DNA of 59,503 bases from Flavobacteriaceae bacterium (GCA_947457255.1 CANGUZ010000006.1:1-59503), one strand, 5' to 3'; positions 9,624 through 19,682 are shown, counted from the stretch's first letter. The notes: generated from the letters alone by a model not told the origin. Numbers and translations are program-made.

Positions 9624-11219
9624 TTAACTACTTTTCCTAGAAGCTAAAGGGTGATTAGATAATGGTATATGATTTTCTAAACCAATTATAACTATAGTGC
9701 CTCCATTCAATTCATAATCGTGTTTAAATATTTCCAAATTTTCCATGACTGAGTGATCAACTAACTTTGTTTTAGATAAATCAATAGTAATAATAAAGCC
9801 ATACGGAATTGCTTCTAACTTATTTTTAATGCCTAAATAATTTGAAAAAATAGCTGATTTACTGATTTTTAAATAATAATTATTTTTCTCAAAATACAAA
9901 TCTATAGATGCATGAAATAGAGAAGATATTGGAGCCCCATTAATGAAATGTATAATAATGTTTAAAACAATTCCAACTGCTACACCTACTAATAAATCTT
10001 CATATAAAGTAAAAAAGATTGTTACTAAAGAAATTAATAATTGTTCTTTTCCAATTTTATAAGTTTGAATAAATTCTCTAGGATGCGCTAATTTAATTCC
10101 AACTGTAATCAACATTGCCGCTAATGCTGTATTAGGAATCATTTCTAATAAAGGAGATGCTAATAACAAGAAAGCCAAAATAAAAAATCCGTGAAAAAAA
10201 TTAGCCCAACGCGTTTTTCCTCCATTATTAACATTTGAAGAGCTACGTGCAACTTCAGAAATCATAGGCAATCCTCCTAAAAGGGATGCAAAAACATTTC
10301 CAACTCCGATGGCAATTAAATCCTTATTTGCATTCGATTTTCTTTTGAAAGGATCAACTAAATCTATCGCTTTTACAGTCAATAGGCTTTCTATAGTTCC
10401 TACTAAAGCAAACATAATTACATATTTTATAAAGGTTCTTGTTTGAGAAACTCCTTCAAAACTTAGGTTTAAATTAATATTATCTACTAAATTTCCGATT
10501 TTTACTAACGTATAAGAAGGTTCTAAATGTGCAAAATCCATCAATAATCCAGAAGGAATTGCAATAAATAATACTATAAGTGGCACTGGAAACATTTTTA
10601 CATACTTATTATTGATGTGAGGCCAGCTTAACATGATTAGTAAACAAATAAAACCAATAATTGTAACCTTATAGTTTGCATTTAGCACAAAAATTGGAAT
10701 ATTTGCAAGTAATTCTAATGGTGATTTTCCTACTACAAGTGCAGGATTGTTGTTTAATAATACTGGAATTTGCTTTGCAATAATAATAATTCCTATTGCA
10801 GCTAACATTCCGCGAATAGCAGATATTGGAAAAAAATCGACAAACCTACCTAATTTTAGTAATCCAAATAAAACCTGAATTAAAGCAGCTATAAACATTG
10901 CACCTAATGCTAATTTCCATCCTAGAATAGCATCGCCATTGCCAAACTCAGCAACTGAACCAGCTACAATTACAATCAATCCAGCAGCTGGACCTTTAAT
11001 TGTTAATCGTGAACCCGAAATTAAGCTGACAAGTAAACCACCGATTATTGCAGTGATTAATCCCATAATTGGGGGAAAGTCAGAGGCTTTTGCAATTCCT
11101 AAACTTAAAGGCAATGCCAATAAAAAGACAATAAATCCTGAAACAGCATCTGTTGAAAAATTTTGTTTTAACCCTAAAAGTCCGTCAGCAGGGATAAAAT
11201 TCTTTGCTTTTGAGTTCAT
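9624..11219 (-). CDS. SulP/SLC26-family anion permease with STAS-like tail
   Basis: Polytopic inner-membrane transporter of 531 residues. The N-terminus shows the SulP signature region (DAVSGFIVFLLALPLSLGIA, then GGLLVSLISGSRLTIKGPAAG), followed by about ten more hydrophobic segments to residue 430. The last 90 residues are soluble and resemble a short STAS domain, with IITIDLSKTKLVDHSVMENL being the typical STAS strand-helix. SulP proteins take up sulphate, bicarbonate or other anions; bacteroidotal members often accompany carbonic anhydrases, but none is seen here, so the substrate is open. An AGGAG-like site lies upstream of the ATG. Confidence 0.88.
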   Translation of the reverse strand: MNSKAKNFIPADGLLGLKQNFSTDAVSGFIVFLLALPLSLGIAKASDFPPIMGLITAIIGGLLVSLISGSRLTIKGPAAGLIVIVAGSVAEFGNGDAILGWKLALGAMFIAALIQVLFGLLKLGRFVDFFPISAIRGMLAAIGIIIIAKQIPVLLNNNPALVVGKSPLELLANIPIFVLNANYKVTIIGFICLLIMLSWPHINNKYVKMFPVPLIVLFIAIPSGLLMDFAHLEPSYTLVKIGNLVDNINLNLSFEGVSQTRTFIKYVIMFALVGTIESLLTVKAIDLVDPFKRKSNANKDLIAIGVGNVFASLLGGLPMISEVARSSSNVNNGGKTRWANFFHGFFILAFLLLASPLLEMIPNTALAAMLITVGIKLAHPREFIQTYKIGKEQLLISLVTIFFTLYEDLLVGVAVGIVLNIIIHFINGAPISSLFHASIDLYFEKNNYYLKISKSAIFSNYLGIKNKLEAIPYGFIITIDLSKTKLVDHSVMENLEIFKHDYELNGGTIVIIGLENHIPLSNHPLASRKSS

Positions 11220-11902
11220 AAAATAAGAAAAGCTCCTTAATTTAAATAATACTTAAGAAGTTAATTAATAATGGTTTAATTTTTTTGAAAATTATCGCAC
11301 ATTTCGCAACACCTTCAATTTCTCGAATCGCAAAACTAATAATTATTGGAAATAATAAGACAACTTAATTAGTTTATATTTCTGTTAATTAAATTTATCA
11401 TTACGTCATTGAGATTATAAAAAACAATATCCAAAGTATTAACTACAAAAAAATATGAAAAAACCCTATCCTATAAAAAAATAAAAATGAAATAACCCTT
11501 TGGGTGTAATTAATTTTATATACTAATTTTTTGTCAGTTCGATTTATTTTCTCTCGAAGTTTCAGTAAAAAAAGTGTATCGAGAACAAGTAAATGAAAAT
11601 TAAAATGGTTCTCGATACTCCCGAGACTTTAGAATTGTTCGGAGTAACTTCGATTTTTTGAAAAGTATAAATTTTGAAAAGAACTGAAAGTTACTATCCC
11701 TAAAACACTAATTGAAGTTAATTGTAATTATTCTCAAAAGATTAATCTTAGTTTTACAAAGTCTGATTTTTTAACTTTCGTGTAGTGAGACAAAGATTTA
11801 GAGAATTTATCCAAATTAGATTAAAAACACATATTTTTACTAGCACTATGAATATCATTTCTTTTTAATTAAATTTGTTGCTTAAAGCTATAAATTCTAT
11901 TT
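11220..11902. other. 683-bp intergenic region without a gene
   Basis: The divergent space between the SulP gene (-) and the E1 dehydrogenase gene (+) has no ORF of note and is strongly AT-rich. It contains the palindromic element at 11532-11650. Just before the E1 gene it contains TAAATTTG (11870-11877), a fair match to the -7 element TAnnTTTG without an obvious -33 TTG. The length is unusual for this gene-dense window. Confidence 0.6.
11532..11650. repeat. Palindromic intergenic element around GTATCGAGAAC
   Basis: GTATCGAGAAC (11576-11586) and its exact reverse complement GTTCTCGATAC (11608-11618) are separated by 21 bases. Outer flanks carry related words (CTCGAAGTTTCAGT on the left, GGAGTAACTTCGA on the right) and the left edge reads TGTCAGTTCGA. 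From memory, similar words recur in flavobacterial intergenic regions, so a dispersed REP/MITE-like family is likely, but copy number cannot be seen here. Confidence 0.55.
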
Positions 11903-14305
11903 ATGATACAAGCAGAGACTAAAGCAACATTAACTTTTGAAGATTTCAAAACAGAGGTATTGAATGATTACAAAATTGCTGTTACTAGTAGAGAATGTAG
12001 TCTTTTAGGAAGAAGAGAAGTACTTACTGGAAAAGCAAAATTCGGGATTTTTGGTGATGGAAAAGAAGTGCCACAACTAGCAATGGCAAAATTCTTCAAA
12101 AATGGAGATTTTCGTTCTGGTTATTACAGAGATCAAACGTTTATGATGGCGATTGGTCAATTGACAATACAACAATTTTTTGCAGGTTTATACGGCCATC
12201 CTGACGTGAATCATGATCCGATGTCGGCAGGAAGACAAATGGGAGGTCACTTTCAAAGTCATAATTTAAACGAAGATGGCTCTTGGAAGGATTTAACAAA
12301 ACAAAAAAATTCTAGCACAGATGTTTCGCCAACAGCTGCGCAAATGCCAAGATTATTAGGCTTAGCGCAAGCATCAAAAATCTACAGAAATGTTGAAGGA
12401 ATTGACAGTACTAATTTTTCAGTACATGGAAACGAAATAGCTTGGGGAACAATTGGCAACGCCAGTACCTCTGAAGGGTTGTTTTTTGAATCTATGAATG
12501 CTGCTGGAGTTTTACAAGTTCCAATAGTTTTAAGCGTTTGGGATGATGAATATGGTATTTCGGTTCATGCTAAATACCAAACAACAAAAGAAAGCATATC
12601 TGAAATTTTAAGCGGTTTTCAAAGAAATGAAGAGTATAAGGGCTTTGAAATTTTAAACGTAAAAGGATGGGACTATGCCGAATTAATAGCAACATATGAG
12701 AAAGCGGCTCAAATTGCTCGTGAAGAGCATGTCCCAGTTTTAATTCACGTTGACGAGTTGACACAACCTCAAGGTCATTCAACTTCTGGTTCACATGAAC
12801 GATACAAAAATGAAGAACGATTAAGTTGGGAGCGAGAATTTGACTGCAATAAGAAAATGAAATCATGGCTCTTAGAGCATCATATAGCCACTGAGGAAGA
12901 GCTTGATCAAATTGTTGAAAATGCTAAAAAAGAAGTCCTTGAAGGCAAAAAAGCAGCTTGGGAAGCCTTTATAACTCCATTCAAAACTGAAAAAGAGGAA
13001 CTAGTTGCTTTATTAGATAAAATAGCAACCTCATCTGTAAATAAAGTTTTTATTCAGAAATATGCTGCTGACCTAAATTCAATTAAAGAACCTATTCGAA
13101 AAGACATTCTTACCAGCGCTCGTAAAGTGTTAAGAATGATTGTAAAAGAAAATAACAAAACAGAGCTTTCTGAATGGATTACAAACTACATACAAAAAAT
13201 ACAGCCTAAATTTAGTTCGCATTTATTTTCTGAATCTAACAAAACTGCTTTCTCTATAAAAGAAGTTTTACCGATATACGATGAAAACGCAGAGGAAGCT
13301 GATGCTCGAGTGGTATTACGAGACAATTTTGATGTAATTTTTACAAAATACCCTAACACCTTAATATTTGGTGAAGATGCCGGAAATATAGGCGATGTGA
13401 ATCAAGGCTTAGAAGGCATGCAAAAAAAATATGGCGTTATGCGTGTTACCGACGTCGGCATTAGAGAAGCATCCATTATCGGCCAAGGAATTGGAATGGC
13501 AATGAGAGGATTGCGACCAATTGCCGAAATACAATATTTAGATTATCTTTTGTATGCTATTCAAATCATGAGCGATGATTTAGCAACATTACAATATCGT
13601 TCGCATGGCAAGCAAAAAGCACCATTAATCATTCGTACTAGAGGACATCGATTGGAAGGAATTTGGCATTCTGGTTCTCCAATGGGAATGATTATAAATG
13701 CAATTAGAGGCATTCATGTTCTTGTACCAAGAAATATGACTAAAGCCGCAGGTTTCTACAACACATTATTAGAAGCAGATGAACCCGCATTAGTTGTAGA
13801 ATGCTTAAACGGCTATCGATTTAAAGAGAAAATGCCAACTAATTTAGGGGAATTTAAAACCCCAATTGGTGTTGTTGAAACTATTAAAGAAGGTTCATCA
13901 ATAACTTTAATTTCCTATGGCTCAACTTTACGATTAGTAGAGCTTGCAGCTAGAGAGCTTTTAGATGTAGGTATTGATTGCGAAATTATAGATGTGCAAT
14001 CACTATTGCCTTTTGATATCAATAAAGATACTGTAAAAAGTCTAATGAAAACGAATCGTTTATTAGTCATTGACGAAGATGTTCCTGGTGGAGCTTCAGC
14101 TTATTTATTACAACAAATTTTAGAAGTACAAAACGGTTACGATTATTTAGATAGTAAACCGCAAACCTTAACTGCCAAACCGCATCGACCAGCTTATGGA
14201 ACTGATGGCGATTATTTTTCTAAACCGTCTATTGAAGATATTTATGAAAAAGTATACGCTATGATGAACGAGGTAAATCCAAGTCAATTTCCGAGTTTGT
14301 ATTAA
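11903..14305 (+). CDS. 2-oxoacid dehydrogenase E1, fused alpha and beta subunits
   Basis: Protein of 800 residues that joins both E1 subunits of a thiamine-diphosphate 2-oxoacid dehydrogenase, probably the branched-chain (2-oxoisovalerate) type. Residues 1-450 are E1-alpha, with the thiamine-diphosphate/Mg site around GNASTSEGLFFE (from residue 185) and QPQGHSTSGSHERY, the phosphorylation-loop region. Residues about 460-800 are E1-beta, with GEDAGNIGDVNQG, GIREASIIGQGIGMA, RGHRLEGIWHSGSPMG and VIDEDVPGGASAYL. Alpha and beta are usually separate genes; a single-chain form is common in Bacteroidota. E2 and E3 are not in the window, so the substrate is inferred only from overall resemblance. Confidence 0.9.
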   Translation: MIQAETKATLTFEDFKTEVLNDYKIAVTSRECSLLGRREVLTGKAKFGIFGDGKEVPQLAMAKFFKNGDFRSGYYRDQTFMMAIGQLTIQQFFAGLYGHPDVNHDPMSAGRQMGGHFQSHNLNEDGSWKDLTKQKNSSTDVSPTAAQMPRLLGLAQASKIYRNVEGIDSTNFSVHGNEIAWGTIGNASTSEGLFFESMNAAGVLQVPIVLSVWDDEYGISVHAKYQTTKESISEILSGFQRNEEYKGFEILNVKGWDYAELIATYEKAAQIAREEHVPVLIHVDELTQPQGHSTSGSHERYKNEERLSWEREFDCNKKMKSWLLEHHIATEEELDQIVENAKKEVLEGKKAAWEAFITPFKTEKEELVALLDKIATSSVNKVFIQKYAADLNSIKEPIRKDILTSARKVLRMIVKENNKTELSEWITNYIQKIQPKFSSHLFSESNKTAFSIKEVLPIYDENAEEADARVVLRDNFDVIFTKYPNTLIFGEDAGNIGDVNQGLEGMQKKYGVMRVTDVGIREASIIGQGIGMAMRGLRPIAEIQYLDYLLYAIQIMSDDLATLQYRSHGKQKAPLIIRTRGHRLEGIWHSGSPMGMIINAIRGIHVLVPRNMTKAAGFYNTLLEADEPALVVECLNGYRFKEKMPTNLGEFKTPIGVVETIKEGSSITLISYGSTLRLVELAARELLDVGIDCEIIDVQSLLPFDINKDTVKSLMKTNRLLVIDEDVPGGASAYLLQQILEVQNGYDYLDSKPQTLTAKPHRPAYGTDGDYFSKPSIEDIYEKVYAMMNEVNPSQFPSLY

Positions 14306-14344
14306 ACACTATAAAAAAAATTCTAAAAAATCCCAATCGATATA

Positions 14345-14369
14345 TACTGAACCCAAAAGTTTAGACAAA
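14345..14369. mobile_element. Possible solo end of an IS3-family element (remnant)
   Basis: TACTGAACCCAAAAGTTTAGACA resembles the TGnnCTGnACCCAAAAGTTnGACA type of terminal inverted repeat seen in IS150-like IS3 elements. No transposase reading frame and no second end are seen nearby, so it would be a relic between the converging E1 and menC genes. This rests on recall of the consensus. Confidence 0.3.
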
Positions 14370-14412
14370 TTTATAATTAATTTAAAAATTAAGGGATTCA
14401 AAAAAATTTATT

Positions 14413-15447
14413 TTAGAAATTATATTTCCATTTCTCAGCATTTTTATACCACAATTGCCCTTCAGAAACACCTAATGGGCAATCAAAATTATTGGTATAT
14501 AATGCACCCGTCCCTAAACCTTGTGGCATTGTATTGTCTTGTAAAAATGTCCATTGAGCAATAGCATTTAGTCCAACGTTACTTTCTAATGCTGAAGTAA
14601 TCCACCATCCTATTTGGTATTTATTTGCCAATGCAATCCATTCTTGAGTTCCTCTAAAACCACCAATAAAACTGGGCTTCAAAATGATGTATTGCGGCTT
14701 TACTTTTTGTAATAATTGCTCTTTGTCTTGCATTGAAAATACACCTATAAGTTCTTCATCTAAAGCGATAGGAGTTGGAGTGATTTTACACAAATCTGCC
14801 ATACTGTCAGTGTTGTTTTTTTGAATAGGTTGCTCTATACTATGTATTTTAAATTCAGATAATTGCGTAATCTTATTTAAAGCTTCTATTGCGCTAAAAG
14901 CACCGTTAGCATCTACTCGAATTTCGACTTGTTCAGAAGTAAAATGTTGCCGAATAAATTGCAACAATTTTAGTTCTTTTTCAAAATCTATTGCGCCAAT
15001 TTTGAGCTTAATACAATGAAAACCATAAGCTAATTTTTCTTGAATTTGCTCCTTCATAAATGACTCGTTACCCATCCAAACCAAACCGTTAATAGGTATT
15101 GATTTTGAACCATTTGTGAAGTCAGAAGGAAACAATAAAAATGGAGTTTCACTTGCTAAAGACTGAAACGCCATTTCTATTCCAAATTGGATAGAAGGAA
15201 ATTCAATTAAGCTTTCCCAAAGCTTTTCTTTTCCTAAATGAATGTTAGCGCAAGTCCATTGTAGTTTTTCTTCATAATCAGGTCTATCATCAATACTTAA
15301 GCCTCGTAAAATGCCACACTCGCCTATTCCTTTTTTATCTTTATCGTCAAGAAGTATAAACCATGTTTCTTTTTCTAAAATAACCCCGCGAGAAGTTCCT
15401 GATGGTTTTTTGAAATTTAAAATATATTTAGAATAAGTCGCTTTCAA
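14413..15447 (-). CDS. menC: o-Succinylbenzoate synthase
   Basis: Enolase-superfamily enzyme of menaquinone biosynthesis that dehydrates SHCHC to o-succinylbenzoate; 344 residues. Superfamily catalytic residues are visible: Lys147-x-Lys149 (CIKLKIG), metal ligands Asp179 (RVDANGAF), Glu205 (HSIEQP) and Asp230 (ALDEE), and Lys257 (IILKPSFIGG). Some members are racemases or N-acylamino-acid racemases. The menaquinone role is supported by menA three genes upstream in the same - strand run, with gaps of only 9-22 bases. It is the last gene of that operon. Confidence 0.88.
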   Translation of the reverse strand: MKATYSKYILNFKKPSGTSRGVILEKETWFILLDDKDKKGIGECGILRGLSIDDRPDYEEKLQWTCANIHLGKEKLWESLIEFPSIQFGIEMAFQSLASETPFLLFPSDFTNGSKSIPINGLVWMGNESFMKEQIQEKLAYGFHCIKLKIGAIDFEKELKLLQFIRQHFTSEQVEIRVDANGAFSAIEALNKITQLSEFKIHSIEQPIQKNNTDSMADLCKITPTPIALDEELIGVFSMQDKEQLLQKVKPQYIILKPSFIGGFRGTQEWIALANKYQIGWWITSALESNVGLNAIAQWTFLQDNTMPQGLGTGALYTNNFDCPLGVSEGQLWYKNAEKWKYNF

Positions 15448-15469
15448 TGAATCTTTAATATATTGGATA

Positions 15470-16666
15470 CTATTCTACTAACTTTAAAACTCTAGGAAAA
15501 TCTTCGTCTGAAATTCCTAATTTTTTAAAATTTTCAAAATCAAGTTTTATTTTTTGAGACCAACTTAAGCTGTCTGTAACATTTTGTGATTGGTATTTTT
15601 TATAAATTGACTTGGCTTGACTATAATTATCATTTAATAAATAAGCGTGAGCTAAATTGAGTTTTATTAACAGCTCTGTATTATCCAGCCGCTCTCCTTC
15701 TTTTAAAAATTTAATCGCTTTGCTGTATTGCTTTGTTGTAAGATAACATTTTCCTATTGAATTATAATCTACAGCAGTTGCATTTTTACTTTCAATAATG
15801 TTTAGTAATTTATCAATTGCCTCGCCATATTTACCTTTTTTTATAAATTCATCTACTTGATTTCGTTCAGAAGTATAAATCAAATCAGAACTTCCGGTTT
15901 CTTTAAAACAACTTTTGCCAATATCTTTAATCGCTTTAGTTTTTTCAACTGCAAGTAAGCTTTGATACTCCTGATGACGATACTGTTTTTGTAATTTTTC
16001 TAATACACAAACACAATAATCATCAGAATCTTTCATTTTTTTTGCCAAATCAGTTGATTTACATAAACTTAAAATTGATTTCCTGTTTTCAATTGTCCAA
16101 CCTCTGCTGAGTTTATTATCGACCCACGGCACTACTTCTAGCACAATTTTTTGATTCATAATCCAGTTTTTGTTTTCAAAACCAAACCATAATAATTTTG
16201 ATTTTAAACAAGCTGAGGAAGAAATGGAAAGTCGTTTCGCATCTTTATTTATTGGCTTTTCCTGAACATAACAAGCATTGGTTATCGTTCCATTTTCTAT
16301 ATAAGAAGTTTTAAATTTTTCATCTGAAAAAATAGCATATTTGCATTTATCATCTCCCGAAATTTTCGATAATAAAAGTATAGCACCTGCCGAACCTTGA
16401 CTAATTCCTGTAGGATCTGGAATTGCTTTTAAAACTGAAACGAGACTATTTGCCATTTGCTGATTTTCGTCAAGAAGCGTAATTCTAAAAACGACTTCTG
16501 TGGTACCTATTGGCAAATCTTCAGTATTTATAACTATACGTTTTCTTGCACTAAGAACTTCTTCTTTTGTTGTAGCGCGTTCTTTATCCCAATAACCGTC
16601 TTGTTGAGCAAAACTTTGAAAGTGAATAAAAATTGAAAATATAAAAATTAAAAGTTTATTTCGCAT
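15470..16666 (-). CDS. Secreted TPR-repeat protein, unknown function
   Basis: Protein of 398 residues starting with a signal peptide (MRNKLLIFIFSIFIHFQSFAQ). Residues 30-190 form a non-recognised domain with several Cys. A second segment (about 190-265) contains CVCVLEKLQ. Residues 270-370 carry tetratricopeptide-like helices (EFIKKGKYGEAIDKLL, YNSIGKCYLTTKQYSKAIKFL, LNLAHAYLLNDNYSQAKSIY). It is likely periplasmic and involved in protein-protein contact. It sits between the UPF0173 hydrolase and menC in the menA operon; no link to menaquinone synthesis can be read from its sequence. Confidence 0.7.
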   Translation of the reverse strand: MRNKLLIFIFSIFIHFQSFAQQDGYWDKERATTKEEVLSARKRIVINTEDLPIGTTEVVFRITLLDENQQMANSLVSVLKAIPDPTGISQGSAGAILLLSKISGDDKCKYAIFSDEKFKTSYIENGTITNACYVQEKPINKDAKRLSISSSACLKSKLLWFGFENKNWIMNQKIVLEVVPWVDNKLSRGWTIENRKSILSLCKSTDLAKKMKDSDDYCVCVLEKLQKQYRHQEYQSLLAVEKTKAIKDIGKSCFKETGSSDLIYTSERNQVDEFIKKGKYGEAIDKLLNIIESKNATAVDYNSIGKCYLTTKQYSKAIKFLKEGERLDNTELLIKLNLAHAYLLNDNYSQAKSIYKKYQSQNVTDSLSWSQKIKLDFENFKKLGISDEDFPRVLKLVE

Positions 16667-16675
16667 AAAATGATG

Positions 16676-17356
16676 TTACAATTCAATACTTTGACCAATT
16701 TCTAACAGCATTAAGTCCTTTCCTTTGTTAAAAAACTTACGAATGGCTTCTTCATGATTAATCTCGATAAAGCCAAAAGTATCATAATGACATCCTAAAA
16801 TCTTATCACATTCAATAAAATCAGAGGCTAGAATTGCATCTTCAACATCCATAGTAAAATTACTTCCTATAGGTAAAATCGCCAAATCGAGTTTGGTTCG
16901 CATTGGTATCAATTTCATATCCATTGTTAACGCCGTATCTCCTGCAATATAAATATTTTTATGTTCGCCTTCTATGACAAATCCAGCGGGATTACCTCCG
17001 TAAGAGCCATCAGGAAAAGAACTAGAATGAACAGCATTTACCATTTTTACAGTTCCAAAATCGAATTTCCAAGTTCCTCCGTGATTCATAGGGTGGCTTT
17101 TAAACCCTTTATTACTAAAATAAGTTGCTACTTCATAGTTTGAAACGATAAGAGCATCTGGATTATTTTGTGATATATAATCAACATCTAAAATATGATC
17201 TTGATGAGCGTGAGTAAGTAAAATATAGTTTGGCTTTAACTCATTGATGTTTATATGATTTGCTTTAGGGTTTGCAGAAATATAAGGGTCTACCAAAATA
17301 AATTTGCCACCCACATAAATGCCAAATGAGAAGTGACCGTAAAAAGTAATTTTCAT
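16676..17356 (-). CDS. UPF0173-type metallo-beta-lactamase-fold hydrolase
   Basis: Soluble protein of 226 residues with the MBL metal motif THAHQDH (residues 48-54), IYIAGDTALT for the bridging Asp, and a C-terminal GCHYDTFGFI for the last His. The overall layout (GHFSFGIYVGGKFILVDPY at the start) is that of the UPF0173/UlaG-like metal-dependent hydrolases, whose natural substrates are mostly unknown. It lies 13 bases after menA and 9 before the TPR gene, so it is cotranscribed with menaquinone genes. Confidence 0.87.
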   Translation of the reverse strand: MKITFYGHFSFGIYVGGKFILVDPYISANPKANHININELKPNYILLTHAHQDHILDVDYISQNNPDALIVSNYEVATYFSNKGFKSHPMNHGGTWKFDFGTVKMVNAVHSSSFPDGSYGGNPAGFVIEGEHKNIYIAGDTALTMDMKLIPMRTKLDLAILPIGSNFTMDVEDAILASDFIECDKILGCHYDTFGFIEINHEEAIRKFFNKGKDLMLLEIGQSIEL

Positions 17357-17369
17357 GTTCTACATTTAT

Positions 17370-18299
17370 TTAAGAATTATTAACGACTATATCCGACAAA
17401 AAGAAAATAAGACACAAAGAAAGTAATACCGCTAGAAAAAAAGTACTTAAGGCTACTTTCTTTAATTCAGGGTCTAATAACCTAGTATCCTTTGTTTTAT
17501 AAACAACAATCAAATGTTTAATTAAAGGAAAGTAAGCAACTATAAAAATATATTGATCAAAATGAAAATCGTTTAGAATTCCAAAAAGCAACACCAAAAT
17601 CATTGCAGAAATGATTAAAAAGTAATGATAGAGCTTGGCTTTCTCTACTCCAATTTTTACAACAATAGTATTTTTTCCAGACTTTCTATCTGAAATTTCA
17701 TCACGCATATTGTTTAAATTTAATACCGCAACACTTAAAAAACCAATAGCTATTGCAGGTAGAAAAAGTAAATATCCGTTTTCGAAAGTTTTAGCAAACA
17801 TAAAGTAAATGCCTAAAGTGCTAACCAATCCAAAAAAAATAAAAACAAAAATATCGCCATAACCTTTATATCCATAAGCGCTTGAACCCACTGTATATCT
17901 TATGGCGGAAGCGATTGCTATAACACCAAGTACTAGAAAAAATAACGAAAATGCTAAATTATGATCTTTAAACGAGCAATAAATAAGTACTATTGCCGAC
18001 ATTAATGTCAAAAATGAGGTGATTATGATAGCACGCTTCATTTCCTGTGGAGAAATCACTCCGCTTTGAATGGCTCTTTTGGGTCCAATCCGGTCTTGGT
18101 TATCGGTTCCTTTTATTCCGTCTCCATAATCATTGGCAAAATTAGAAAGTATCTGTAATCCTAATGTAGTTGAAAGTGCAAAAATCACAATTTTCCAATT
18201 AAACATCGATTGTGACATGGCATAAAAACTTCCTAATAGTATTCCTGAAACTGATAATGGTAATGTTCGTAATCGTGCAGCTTGAATCCAATGTTTCAT
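17370..18299 (-). CDS. menA: 1,4-Dihydroxy-2-naphthoate polyprenyltransferase
   Basis: Inner-membrane UbiA-superfamily prenyltransferase that attaches the isoprenoid chain to dihydroxynaphthoate to give demethylmenaquinone; 309 residues with eight or nine hydrophobic helices. The first Asp-rich motif is NDYGDGIKGTDNQD (about 56-69) and the second is NNMRDEISDRKSGKNT near 195, both needed for Mg-diphosphate binding. It is the first gene of the - strand run menA, UPF0173, TPR, menC. TAATTTTG just upstream of the ATG matches a -7 element, but no clear -33 is seen. Confidence 0.92.
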   Translation of the reverse strand: MKHWIQAARLRTLPLSVSGILLGSFYAMSQSMFNWKIVIFALSTTLGLQILSNFANDYGDGIKGTDNQDRIGPKRAIQSGVISPQEMKRAIIITSFLTLMSAIVLIYCSFKDHNLAFSLFFLVLGVIAIASAIRYTVGSSAYGYKGYGDIFVFIFFGLVSTLGIYFMFAKTFENGYLLFLPAIAIGFLSVAVLNLNNMRDEISDRKSGKNTIVVKIGVEKAKLYHYFLIISAMILVLLFGILNDFHFDQYIFIVAYFPLIKHLIVVYKTKDTRLLDPELKKVALSTFFLAVLLSLCLIFFLSDIVVNNS

Positions 18300-18394
18300 T
18301 TAAAAATATTTTTTATCAAAATTAATCATTAATTAGTTTATAAAAATAATCTTTATGATTCTTTTAAAAATAATTGGTTCTTAAATTCCTACTT

Positions 18395-19504
18395 TTATTT
18401 GTCAAAAACCAAACAAACAGGAGCACATAAATCGATTCTTTTTCCTGAATTAGAGAGCTTTCCAGTAGACGAATTGATGCTAAAAATGATTATACTATTT
18501 GAATATTGATGAGCTACTAAAAGATAGTTCCCAGTTGTATCTATAACAAAATTTCTTGGTCCAATTCCATCTGTTGAAACAGTTTCAACCAACTCTAACT
18601 GTCCGTTATTTTGAATCCGAAAACACGAAATAGTATTTGCAGAACCTCTATTTGTTGCATATAGAAATTTTCCGTTTGGCGAAACATGAATATCAGCAGC
18701 TCCTATTTGTCCTTTAAAATCTGGAACAACCACACTGGTTTCCTGAATCATTTTTAACATTCCCTTTTTATAACTAAATACGGTTAGACCTCCGTTTAAC
18801 TCTTGTAATAAATAAACAAATTTGCCATCATTACTATACGTTAAATGTCTTGGCCCACTTCCGGATTTAACAGCAACACTATCTTTAATTTCTAGAATTT
18901 TATTTTTTGAGTTTTGATTGTATTTGTAAATGTAAATTTTATCGGTTCCCAAATCATTAGCTAATACAAACTTTTTATCAGGCGTAAATTGTACCATGTG
19001 CACATGAGTACTTTCTTGCCTTTGTGCATTTATACTTTTTCCTTTATGCTGAACAACTTGATTTGCTTCAGAAATACTACCGTATCCCAATCTTTTAAAA
19101 ACCGAAATCGAACCGCCGGAATAGGTTGCCACAATTACATTTTTAGCATCATTTATAATATGGCAAGGATCGGCTCCTTTAGAGTCTTGCTGGTTTACTA
19201 ATTGTAATGCGCCAGATTTTGAATTAAAAGCATAAGCACTTACAGTACTTTTTGATCCGTTCTCATTGACGCTATAGATAAATTTAGCATCATTAGAAAC
19301 CGTTAGATAACTTGGATTAATCGTTTTTTCAGAAGAGAATTTCTCTTTAAAATCAGCCGTTTTAGTATTAAAATCATATACGTAAATTCCTTGACTTTCG
19401 CAGGAATTGGTATAAGTCCCAATGATTAAATTGCGGTTTTCATCTTGTGCAGTCATTTTGGAAACTAAAAAGACGGATAACAGAATTAAAGAAAATATTT
19501 TCAT
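18395..19504 (-). CDS. Secreted lactonase-family seven-bladed beta-propeller
   Basis: Protein of 369 residues with a signal peptide (MKIFSLILLSVFLVSKMTAQ) and repeated propeller blades such as NPSYLTVSNDAKFIYSVNE, GPRHLTYSNDGKFVYLLQE and AADIHVSPNGKFLYATNRG. This is the Lactonase (6-phosphogluconolactonase/YkgB-like) family. Because it is exported, a role as a cytoplasmic 6-phosphogluconolactonase is unlikely; an extracytoplasmic sugar-lactone or unknown ligand is more probable. It stands alone, with divergent batA-like gene upstream and menA operon downstream. A TATTTTTG box lies at 19526-19533 (minus strand). Confidence 0.85.
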   Translation of the reverse strand: MKIFSLILLSVFLVSKMTAQDENRNLIIGTYTNSCESQGIYVYDFNTKTADFKEKFSSEKTINPSYLTVSNDAKFIYSVNENGSKSTVSAYAFNSKSGALQLVNQQDSKGADPCHIINDAKNVIVATYSGGSISVFKRLGYGSISEANQVVQHKGKSINAQRQESTHVHMVQFTPDKKFVLANDLGTDKIYIYKYNQNSKNKILEIKDSVAVKSGSGPRHLTYSNDGKFVYLLQELNGGLTVFSYKKGMLKMIQETSVVVPDFKGQIGAADIHVSPNGKFLYATNRGSANTISCFRIQNNGQLELVETVSTDGIGPRNFVIDTTGNYLLVAHQYSNSIIIFSINSSTGKLSNSGKRIDLCAPVCLVFDK

Positions 19505-19682
19505 TTTTTTACTTTATATGAACAACAAAAATAGCTTTTAAATCCGAAGTTTACTGTGAAAACAGGTATTGAATTTATTCTCTAAAATTACTCCATCTAA
19601 ATCATAAAAAGTAGTATTTTTGGCAAATGTAATTCAATGAACTTCTTAGAAATTTTAATTTGTGAAGTAAACTAAATTTAGA

